Shown here in pieces: positions 1 to 5,451 of a stretch of 6,184 bases of DNA; position 1 is the stretch's first letter, and every line of letters begins with the position of its first letter. The position numbers were made by a program, and so were the translations under genes. Source of the stretch: Pirellulaceae bacterium (lineage in GTDB: Bacteria > Planctomycetota > Planctomycetia > Pirellulales > Pirellulaceae); contig JASLRF010000511.1 in assembly GCA_030744095.1 (NCBI GenBank), positions 1 through 6,184 of the forward strand, read 5' to 3'. The notes under the pieces are model-generated. The model was not told the DNA's origin. It ran no database searches and worked only from the letters and a program-made list of their open reading frames with translations.

Positions 1-1
1 A

Positions 2-382
2 TTCTCGCCAGATGGGAACTGGTTGGCGTCGTGCAGTGATGATAGACGCGTACGTATCGCATCAGTCAACGGCAGCGACGAGTTTATGTTCCCCCGTGGT
101 ACGGCCAAGGTGATGTCCGTGGCGTTCGTTGGACCAAATCGTCTGGCCACCGGTGGCAGCGACAATGTCATTCGGATCTGGGATCTCGATACGCGACAGG
201 AAGTGGCGAAACTTTTTGGACACACGGGGTCGGTGATGGCGCTGGTCTACCGCGGTGAAACGTTGATCTCGGCGGGCTTCGATGCCACCGTGCGGATCTG
301 GCGACTCCAAAATAGTGCTACCCGCGAAGTGCAGACTCCATCGGTTCGAATCGGAAGAACGGAAATCTTCGAGAATCGTTAG
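2..382 (+). CDS. WD40 repeat protein, C-terminal end (5' partial)
   Basis: This is the last 126 residues of a beta-propeller protein; its start lies left of the window and the frame is open from base 2. Pieces of three WD40 repeats are visible: the end of one (FSPDG, then LASCSDDRRVRI), a nearly complete one (VMSVAFVGPNRLATGGSDN, then IRIWDLDT, closing with LFGHTGSV), and a last one (LISAGFDATVRIWRL). The SD/FD plus RIW signatures at the end of each blade are diagnostic of the family. WD40 propellers are protein-interaction scaffolds with no catalytic activity of their own. In planctomycetes they are often fused to kinase or c-type cytochrome domains, but whatever lies upstream here is not visible. 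The roughly 25 residues after the last blade are polar and end at a TAG stop. An internal TTG at base 23 is not a credible start because the repeat continues upstream of it. The family call is secure; the cellular role is unknown. Confidence 0.9.
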   Translation, partial: FSPDGNWLASCSDDRRVRIASVNGSDEFMFPRGTAKVMSVAFVGPNRLATGGSDNVIRIWDLDTRQEVAKLFGHTGSVMALVYRGETLISAGFDATVRIWRLQNSATREVQTPSVRIGRTEIFENR

Positions 383-409
383 TCGCTCACAGCGTCAGGG
401 TTGATTTTG

Positions 410-514
410 ATGAACGAAGAAGTGAAGAAGCTGCCAAACAGCGTTGAAGACAATCCACGCAATTGGCGAATTCCCAAACAACTTCGAAACAACACCGCCA
501 TTTGGCAGAGATAG
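410..514 (+). CDS. Possible 34-residue small protein or leader peptide (doubtful)
   Basis: An ATG-initiated frame of 34 codons ends at TAG 20 bases before the start of the giant gene. The peptide is polar and charged (begins MNEEVKKLPN, ends AIWQR), with no membrane segment and no family I recognise. An AGGG lies 9 bases upstream of the ATG and could serve as a weak ribosome site. The frame is the same as that of the WD40 gene, so it would also be read if the TAG at 380-382 were read through. An open frame of this length is not unusual by chance at this base composition. It could be a real small gene, a leader peptide coupled to the downstream gene, or nothing; I favour nothing. Confidence 0.2.
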   Translation: MNEEVKKLPNSVEDNPRNWRIPKQLRNNTAIWQR

Positions 515-523
515 TTTTCACAC

Positions 524-530
524 GGAGGTG
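524..530 (+). promoter_or_regulatory. Shine-Dalgarno sequence of the giant gene
   Basis: GGAGGTG is an almost perfect match to the anti-Shine-Dalgarno sequence. GGAGG ends 6 bases before the GTG at 535, which is ideal spacing and fixes that GTG as the start rather than a later ATG. The two minus-strand genes in the window have no comparable site, so this gene stands out as having a strong initiation signal. Confidence 0.85.
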
Positions 531-534
531 AATC

Positions 535-3500
535 GTGGGGTTGCTGGCAAAGCTGTCGCGTCTGGCTAGGCGAGGTCGAAAAGTAGAACGATCATCGAAG
601 CAGATTGTGAATCACGGTTCATTGCGCCGATGTTTCTTCGAGACGATGGAGCCGCGTCGTATGCTCGACGCCGATCCGCTGCAAATCGGAGCCACTTACT
701 TTGAGGAAGACCTTGGGGGAGACCAGCATGGCGACACTTTCGAGATCACTTTTCAAGGCGGGGCGGCCAATACTGAATTGACGCGGCTGATCATTGATGG
801 AGACCAAGGCACGCCGGGAATGGGCCAGGGCGACATGATCTTTGATACCGAACCGGGCGGTCTAGGCGCTGATGAGTCTCTGCCGTTTACACTGCTCGAG
901 CTTACCAGCCAGGACCCGAGTGCCGGCGTGACAGCAACGGTTGCTGACGGTGGGCATCAGTTGGTCGTGGATCTGGTCGGCTTTCAGGCTGGCGACCATC
1001 TAGTGTTCAGTATTGACGTCGATGAAGTCGAAGGCTTTGATCCGCAGCAAACCAATTTGGAACTGGTAAATGACGAACTGGACCCGATCGCTTCGGGCGT
1101 CGAGTTCCAGGGATCGCTGTTGCGGGCCGAGTTTACAGCAGACCGCTATTTCGATGTCTCAGGCTCGGCGACGTTTCGTAATCGGTACGACGACGCCTTG
1201 GTGGCCAGTGGATTGGACCTGCCGGCGGACGACAGTGGCGGAAAACGCGATCGGTCTGATGGGGCCTTCGTCGAACTGCACCAACAGATAATGCCCGTGA
1301 CGGTTTCTGGAACGGTTTACTTGGATCAAGATGTCGACTTGAATCAAGACGCCGGCGATCCCGGCATCGCCAATGTCGAGCTACAACTGTGGCAACAAGT
1401 TGGTGGTTCCTACGAGTCGACAGGCCTTACGACGCAAACTGACGCCAATGGCGATTACGAGTTTGGCTTGGAGCTGGATCTGAGACCTGGCGTCTACCAG
1501 GTTCGTGAAGTTCAGCCGAATGGACTGTTCAGCGTTGGCGCAGTTGCCGGTTCCGTGGATGGCAGACCGGTGGGTGTCGTCGGCGGAGACCCCGATGTGT
1601 TGACGAGCATCGCGATACCGTTGGGCGACCAACATGCGATCGACATGGACTTTGCCGAGGCCGGGCCGTCGTCAATCAGCGGTAACGTACACCTGTCTGA
1701 CGACGACGGCAATTGCTTTGGCAACACGACAGACCAGGTGCCGCTGGCCGGCGTCGTCTTGCGCCTTCTGGACGCGCAGGGAAATCAGATTGAAGAAACG
1801 ACAACGAACTCCGACGGCGATTACCTGTTCGATAATCTTCGCCCTGGCGTCTATTCAGTGGTGGAAGTGCAACCGGCTGGACTCCTCAACGGCGGTGAAC
1901 ATCTGGGGACGGTCGCCGGCAGCACGGTTGGTTTATCTGAACAAGACGCCTTTCGCCAGATCGGATTGGCATCGAATCAGGCGGGCATCAACTTTGATTT
2001 TTGCGAACACCAACCGGCGTCACTGGCTGGAAATGTATTTCATGACTTCAATGATGATGGCGTCCGCGATGCGGACGACGAGCCGATCGCCGATGTGTCG
2101 GTCGAACTTCGGAACGAGGCCGGTGCGGCGAGCGCCTTCGCACAGACGAAGAGCGACGGCAGCTACCAGTTTCAGAACTTGCTGGCGGGCACCTACACGG
2201 TTGTCGAAGTTCAGCCGTCCGGATGGACCGACGGACATGACATTGCCGGCACCGTTGCGGGCCAGCGCCGAGGTGTCGTTACAAACGATCGCATCGGCAC
2301 AGTGGTTCTAAAACCGGGTGATGCCGGAATCGACTACGATTTCGGCGAGATTCAACTGTCCAGTATTTCTGGTCTCGTCCACACGGACCCCAATCGCAAC
2401 TGCGTATTCGATGCCGATGATAGGCCGCTGGCCAACGTCAGCGTCGAGCTTCTGGATAGGGACGGCAAGATCCTGTCAACACAGCCGACCAGGAATGACG
2501 GTTCATACCAATTCGACGGCCTGCGGCCAGGAACTTATTCGGTACGCGAGATTCAGCCTCGAGGATACCTTGAAGGTGGACAACGCGTCGGCACAATCGA
2601 CGGTGTGACGATCGGGTCGGAGGCTTTGAACCTGCTGAGTGGAATTGCGATGAGTTCCGGTCAGTCTGCCATCAATTTCAACTTCTGTGAGCACCTGCCG
2701 GCGTCGCTGGAAGGCTCGGTGTTTCACGATGCCAATGACAACGGCATACTCGAAACCGGCGAATCCTCGATTTCCAATGTTGTGATTGAGCTGCAAACGG
2801 GCGCCGGCACGTTGGTAGCCACCACGACGACCGGCAGCGACGGCAGCTACAAGTTCCAGAAGCTGTTGAGCGGAACCTACTCGGTTGTGCAAACTCAACC
2901 CAACGGCTGGATAGACGGACAAGATTCGGCAGGCTCTGTCGCGGGTCAGACCCGCGGAGTCGCCACAAACGACCGGATTGGCAACGTTGTTCTACAACCG
3001 GGCGACATGGGCATCGACTACGATTTTGGCGAGATTCAATTGGCCAGTATCACTGGTTTTGTACACACTGATCCCAACCGCAACTGTCTGTTCGATGAAG
3101 GTGACTCGCCGCTGTCCAACGTCATCGTCGAGTTACTGGACGCCGATGGCAACGTGGTGGCAACGCGTAAGACGGCCGACGACGGTTCGTATCGGTTTGA
3201 CGCTCTCCGCCCTGGTGTGTATTCGGTGCGGGAGATTCAGCCCGACGGGCTATTCCACGTTGGCCAGCGCGCCGGAAACCGAGGCGGTGACATTCGCGTT
3301 GATGACGTGATTGGCCAGATCATGATTCTCTCTGGCGACGAATTGGTCGGTTACACTTTTTGCGAAGCTCCCCCGTCGCAATTGTCTGGATATGTCTTCC
3401 AAGATGGCGACGCCATTGAAACCAAAGACGGAAAGCTCCTGGCGAACTTGGCCGAGCTGCGCGACGGGATTCGCACACCGGACGATACGCCCATCGCTGG

Positions 3501-5010
3501 TGTCGTCATTGAATTGCGCGACGGTCTGACGGGCGTTGTCATTGATGCCAGCGAAGCACTACCTGGCCTCTATGAGCCCGGACCGATCAGGGCGACGACC
3601 GACGCGAACGGCTTCTACGAATTCGCTGGATTGCGAGGTGGCAGCTACGCAGTCTACGAAATGCAACCCAGTGGATTCGCTGACGGGATCGATGTGGCCG
3701 GCACGACGACGGGAACCGCGTTTAATGTCGGTGGACCAGTCTTCGAGTTTATTATTTCGCAGCTGACTCAGGATCCCAAGAACGACGCGATTGTCCGAAT
3801 TCCCCTGGGAATTGGAGCGAGATCGTTAGAGAACAACTTCAGCGAAATCGTGGTTCTGACAACCCCAGATCCACCGATCTTCTTTCCACCTCCAACACCC
3901 ATTCCACCAACTTCGATTCCCCCCGTGTCGTCTCCGCCACGATTGGTCGTACCCGCGATCATCAACCCAGTCGTTCGAAATGTCCAGGTCACCTACGTTG
4001 GTGGAATCGACTTCAGCCTTCAATTCACTTGGCATCTAAGCGTCATCGACGCAGGCACGCCTCGTGATCCTGCGTCGGCGACACCCTACAATGCGATGCT
4101 GTGGAGTACGAGCGAATTCCTCAATACTAACCGCTGGAACACACAGTTGCTGCGGGAAGGGCACTGGCAACACATCTATGGCGAAGACGGCGTCGACATA
4201 TCTTCTCCCAGATCGGACTTCGGCATTGAAGGCGCGACCCCCATCGTCGGCGACTTCAACGGTGACGGCGTCGATGAACTGGGCGTCTTCTATCTTGGCG
4301 AGTGGTTCATCGATCTGAACGGTAACGGTATTTGGGATGAGGAAGATCTCTGGGCGCGGCTGGGGACGGAAAATGACTTGCCCGCCACGGGCGACTGGAA
4401 TGGCGATGGCAAGGACGACATCGGGATCTTCGGTCCAGAATGGGCTGGAGATGAAAACGCGCTGCGTCATGAACCCGGTCTTCCAGACGCGCAGAATCTG
4501 ACACGTGGCAGGCCAAAGAACGTCCCACCTAGCCTGCTCGATGCGACGGACGGACAACGCCTGATGCAGTTACACAAGAATGGTACTCGCCGAGCCGACG
4601 TGATCGACCACGTACTGCGATTTGGCGCTAACGGCGTTTATCCTGTCGCAGGTGATTTCAATGGAGACGGAATTCGCAATATAGGCGTCTTTCGAGACGG
4701 CTTGTGGTGGCTGGATCTAGATGGCGATGGCCGCTGGACGGATCGCGATGTTCAGTTCGAGTTTGGACAGGCTTCAGACCTGCCGGTCGTCGGCGACCTA
4801 GACGGCAATGGGATCGAAGAAATCGGTGTCTATCGTGACGGCAAATGGCTGCTGGACACCAACGGTAATCACATGCTGGACGCCCATGATCGAGTGTTCG
4901 AAATGGGTGGTGAGCGCGACATACCCGTAATGGGCGACTGGAACGGCGATGGAATTGACGATCCGGGCATCTATTCAGAACAAATCGATCCAGATCGCGA
5001 CGCCGCGTAG
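535..5010 (+). CDS. Giant modular SdrD/CnaB-repeat surface or secreted protein
   Basis: The 1491-residue protein is probably extracellular and structural or adhesive; no catalytic motif is visible. Order of parts: basic leader with FFETMEPRRML at 34-44; a beta-rich N-terminal domain of unknown function (about 49-254); seven SdrD/CnaB-like domains starting near 255, 379, 495, 609, 723, 837 and 948; a proline-rich linker (1111-1135); a connecting segment containing WHLSVIDAGTPR (1166-1177); and five GDxNGDG-type repeats (1239-1473). Typical repeat signatures are DGSYxF, LRPGxYSVxExQP and a closing FCE or FGE strand. The B-type domains carry DxNxDG loops suited to calcium. The overall plan matches what I remember of large planctomycete proteins annotated as SdrD B-like domain-containing. 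The leader has no clear hydrophobic core, and the C-terminus (DRDAA) has no membrane helix, LPXTG or PEP-CTERM signal. GTG start is set by the Shine-Dalgarno site. The coding call is certain; the function is inferred from architecture only. Confidence 0.97.
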   Translation: MGLLAKLSRLARRGRKVERSSKQIVNHGSLRRCFFETMEPRRMLDADPLQIGATYFEEDLGGDQHGDTFEITFQGGAANTELTRLIIDGDQGTPGMGQGDMIFDTEPGGLGADESLPFTLLELTSQDPSAGVTATVADGGHQLVVDLVGFQAGDHLVFSIDVDEVEGFDPQQTNLELVNDELDPIASGVEFQGSLLRAEFTADRYFDVSGSATFRNRYDDALVASGLDLPADDSGGKRDRSDGAFVELHQQIMPVTVSGTVYLDQDVDLNQDAGDPGIANVELQLWQQVGGSYESTGLTTQTDANGDYEFGLELDLRPGVYQVREVQPNGLFSVGAVAGSVDGRPVGVVGGDPDVLTSIAIPLGDQHAIDMDFAEAGPSSISGNVHLSDDDGNCFGNTTDQVPLAGVVLRLLDAQGNQIEETTTNSDGDYLFDNLRPGVYSVVEVQPAGLLNGGEHLGTVAGSTVGLSEQDAFRQIGLASNQAGINFDFCEHQPASLAGNVFHDFNDDGVRDADDEPIADVSVELRNEAGAASAFAQTKSDGSYQFQNLLAGTYTVVEVQPSGWTDGHDIAGTVAGQRRGVVTNDRIGTVVLKPGDAGIDYDFGEIQLSSISGLVHTDPNRNCVFDADDRPLANVSVELLDRDGKILSTQPTRNDGSYQFDGLRPGTYSVREIQPRGYLEGGQRVGTIDGVTIGSEALNLLSGIAMSSGQSAINFNFCEHLPASLEGSVFHDANDNGILETGESSISNVVIELQTGAGTLVATTTTGSDGSYKFQKLLSGTYSVVQTQPNGWIDGQDSAGSVAGQTRGVATNDRIGNVVLQPGDMGIDYDFGEIQLASITGFVHTDPNRNCLFDEGDSPLSNVIVELLDADGNVVATRKTADDGSYRFDALRPGVYSVREIQPDGLFHVGQRAGNRGGDIRVDDVIGQIMILSGDELVGYTFCEAPPSQLSGYVFQDGDAIETKDGKLLANLAELRDGIRTPDDTPIAGVVIELRDGLTGVVIDASEALPGLYEPGPIRATTDANGFYEFAGLRGGSYAVYEMQPSGFADGIDVAGTTTGTAFNVGGPVFEFIISQLTQDPKNDAIVRIPLGIGARSLENNFSEIVVLTTPDPPIFFPPPTPIPPTSIPPVSSPPRLVVPAIINPVVRNVQVTYVGGIDFSLQFTWHLSVIDAGTPRDPASATPYNAMLWSTSEFLNTNRWNTQLLREGHWQHIYGEDGVDISSPRSDFGIEGATPIVGDFNGDGVDELGVFYLGEWFIDLNGNGIWDEEDLWARLGTENDLPATGDWNGDGKDDIGIFGPEWAGDENALRHEPGLPDAQNLTRGRPKNVPPSLLDATDGQRLMQLHKNGTRRADVIDHVLRFGANGVYPVAGDFNGDGIRNIGVFRDGLWWLDLDGDGRWTDRDVQFEFGQASDLPVVGDLDGNGIEEIGVYRDGKWLLDTNGNHMLDAHDRVFEMGGERDIPVMGDWNGDGIDDPGIYSEQIDPDRDAA
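634..678 (+). other. LEPR-XLL-like N-terminal motif
   Basis: Residues 34-48 read FFETMEPRRML then DADP, preceded by a leader rich in Arg and Lys (residues 1-33). This matches the LEPR-XLL motif known from the N-termini of very large planctomycete extracellular proteins, with Met replacing the first Leu and Asp where Ala is usual after the motif. The motif is thought to relate to export, but I know of no demonstrated mechanism. No stretch of 10 or more hydrophobic residues typical of a Sec signal peptide is present around it. Confidence 0.75.
679..1296 (+). other. N-terminal domain of the giant protein, function unknown
   Basis: Residues 49-254 precede the first SdrD/CnaB-like domain and are not repeated elsewhere in the protein. 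The segment opens with YFEEDLGGDQHGDTFEITF, continues through LIIDGDQGTPG, FQAGDHLVFSIDVDEVEGFDP and GVEFQGSLLRAEF, and ends with RNRYDD and GKRDRSDGAFVELHQQI. Alternating hydrophobic and polar residues suggest a mostly beta fold, and the many Asp and Glu would suit calcium binding. I remember very similar sequences at this place in other planctomycete SdrD-like proteins, so it is probably a family-specific domain, but I cannot name one. The late RNRYDD to SDGAF part is the most motif-like and would be the best query. Confidence 0.55.
1297..1668 (+). repeat. SdrD/CnaB-like domain 1 (unpaired)
   Basis: Residues 255-378 form the first beta-sandwich unit: VSGTVYLDQDVD, then DANGDYEF, LRPGVYQVREVQPNGLF and a closing IDMDFAEAG. 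It is about 124 residues long, against 111-116 for units 2 to 6. It has no cysteine, its calcium-type loop is degenerate, and it does not fall cleanly into either type of the alternating array that follows. Its LFSVGAVAG segment is closest to LFHVGQRAG in unit 6. Confidence 0.8.
1669..3852 (+). repeat. Alternating A-B-A-B-A-B array of SdrD/CnaB-like domains
   Basis: Six domains follow one another at 114-116 residue spacing (111 for the last A unit). Units at 379, 609 and 837 (type A) share VHxxDxNxNC-like starts and a closing strand with FCE. Units at 495, 723 and 948 (type B) share an aspartate-rich first loop (DxNxDG in the first two) and a DGxDxAGxxxG segment; the first two also share TNDRIG and a closing DYDFGEIQL. 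The true repeat period is therefore an A-B pair of about 228 residues (684 bases; for example the codons for C623 and C851 are at 2401 and 3085). The last B unit is enlarged to about 158 residues. Nucleotide copies differ at many third positions while protein motifs are kept, which suggests old duplications under selection. Such domains act as stiff stalk segments in surface proteins. Confidence 0.85.
3865..3939 (+). other. Proline-rich linker between repeat array and C-terminal module
   Basis: Residues 1111-1135 contain 12 prolines in 25 positions, in short PPP, IPP and SPP groups with Thr and Ser. This is a typical extended, unfolded spacer separating the SdrD/CnaB-like stalk from the C-terminal module, and in other systems such spacers cross a cell-wall layer or hold domains apart. 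The short repeats are imperfect at the DNA level, so there is no sign of active slippage. Confidence 0.8.
4249..4953 (+). repeat. Five GDxNGDG repeats (FG-GAP/VCBS or EF-loop-like), 47-residue period
   Basis: Copies begin at residues 1239 (GDFNGDG), 1286 (GDWNGDG), 1373 (GDFNGDG), 1420 (GDLDGNG) and 1467 (GDWNGDG). Spacing is 47, 87, 47 and 47. Between them lie G(V/I)(F/Y) strands, a W(F/W/L)(I/L)D strand and a second loop of the DxNGNGxWDxxD kind (DLNGNGIWDEED, DLDGDGRWTDRD, DTNGNHMLDAHD). Both loops have the spacing of calcium-binding loops. The second unit lacks its second loop and has instead about 40 extra residues with HEPGLPD, RPKNVPP and RRADVIDHVLRFG. The module ends almost exactly at the protein C-terminus. 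Similarity to FG-GAP or VCBS propeller repeats is in the loop motif; whether it folds as a propeller is not known from sequence. Confidence 0.75.
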
Positions 5011-5078
5011 CACACCTGGACACTGGATAGGCTTGAACACTGGGAATCGCGGATTTCAGGATCTGCGGAATTGCTTGC

Positions 5079-5153
5079 CCGGCGGGATCATCACGCACCA
5101 GTGGTTTCCATCGCCGGAACTACGTCGCTAACGCTCCTTGTTACCGGCCGGCG
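5079..5153. other. Convergent intergenic region with three mutually complementary GC hexamers
   Basis: The 160 bases between the stop of the giant gene and the stop of the minus-strand coiled-coil gene hold CCGGCG at 5079-5084, its complement CGCCGG at 5112-5117, and CCGGCG again at 5148-5153. The middle copy can pair with either neighbour. A second pairing, CCGGAAC (5114-5120) with GTTACCGG (5140-5147, one bulged A), gives a hairpin with a 19-base loop. There is no T-run after either arm on either strand, so this is not a standard intrinsic terminator, though it may still help end transcription from both sides. No reading frame here looks coding. Confidence 0.3.
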
Positions 5154-5170
5154 CGAAAATCAACAGGCCT

Positions 5171-5341
5171 TTAAAAGGCTCTGAGCTGCACTATTTCAGC
5201 ACGGATGTCGGCAATCTCTTGCTCCAGTCGAGCCACTTCGCCGGGTTCGTCGTCCTGTTGTTTTGCACCGGCGAGTTGCTGCTGCAGTTTCTGAATCTTC
5301 TGATTGGCCTTGTCCAGCTTCTTTTTGATTTTCTTATCCAT
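5171..5341 (-). CDS. 56-residue two-helix coiled-coil protein
   Basis: ATG at 5341 to TAA at 5171 encodes a small, highly charged protein. Helix 1 (about residues 3-29) is lysine-rich and has hydrophobic residues at I5, L9, A12, I16, L19 and L23, a perfect 4-3 heptad pattern. Residues 30-34 (DDEPG) break the helix. Helix 2 (35-54) is acidic and has V36, L39, I43, I46, I50 and L53, again a perfect heptad. The likely fold is an antiparallel helical hairpin or an oligomer built from it; basic helix against acidic helix favours the pairing. No signal peptide or cysteine is present, so it is probably cytoplasmic. It is convergent with the giant gene and lies 110 bases downstream of the CopD-like gene on the same strand. 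There is no clear Shine-Dalgarno site. I recall similar short proteins in planctomycete genomes but know no function. The heptads make chance coding very unlikely; frames overlapping it on the plus strand are its shadow. Confidence 0.8.
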   Translation of the reverse strand: MDKKIKKKLDKANQKIQKLQQQLAGAKQQDDEPGEVARLEQEIADIRAEIVQLRAF

Positions 5342-5352
5342 GGGCAAACCGA

Positions 5353-5418
5353 GTAGATTCTTGAATCAGAGTCGAATTGCCAGTAGAATCGGCAATTCAT
5401 GACGGTTTCTGAATCTAC
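5353..5418. promoter_or_regulatory. Nested inverted repeat upstream of the coiled-coil gene
   Basis: Two perfect 8-base inverted repeats are nested. The outer arms are GTAGATTC (5353-5360) and GAATCTAC (5411-5418); the inner arms are GAATTGCC (5374-5381) and GGCAATTC (5391-5398) around a 9-base loop. The internal loops are 13 and 12 bases. The structure ends 11 bases before the ATG of the minus-strand coiled-coil gene and lies after the stop of the CopD-like gene. It could be a leader structure controlling translation, a processing site, an operator, or a terminator for the upstream gene; no T-run follows on either strand, which weakens the last option. Confidence 0.45.
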
Positions 5419-5451
5419 CTTATTCGTTGATCGGAAGATCCATACCGGATT

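Noticed and set aside
1634..2311. 225-residue plus-strand frame inside the giant gene
   Set aside because: It is a +1 shadow: rich in Arg, Thr and Ser with no domain pattern, while the main frame has clear repeat motifs throughout.
2503..2922. 139-residue minus-strand frame antisense to the domain array
   Set aside because: Similar texts (such as NRVG followed by QQLLELVAAVA) recur at the antisense position of other repeats, which shows that it mirrors the coding repeat and is not a separate gene.
1297..3852. Isopeptide-bonded CnaB domains
   Set aside because: The first strands of the A and B units have no conserved Lys to pair with a last-strand Asn/Asp, so the typical intramolecular isopeptide bond is not supported.
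4036..4557. 173-residue minus-strand frame antisense to the GDxNGDG repeats
   Set aside because: It is explained by reverse reading of the Asp- and Gly-rich repeats; no independent motif or start signal supports it.
5160..5180. GCCTTT/AAAGGC palindrome at the stop codon of the coiled-coil gene, considered as a terminator
   Set aside because: The stem overlaps the last codons and leaves almost no loop, and no T-run follows on the minus strand.
5138..5356. Hydrophobic 72-residue plus-strand frame that looks like a membrane protein
   Set aside because: It is exactly antisense to the coiled-coil gene; Lys, Gln and Glu codons read backwards give Leu and Phe, which creates false hydrophobicity.
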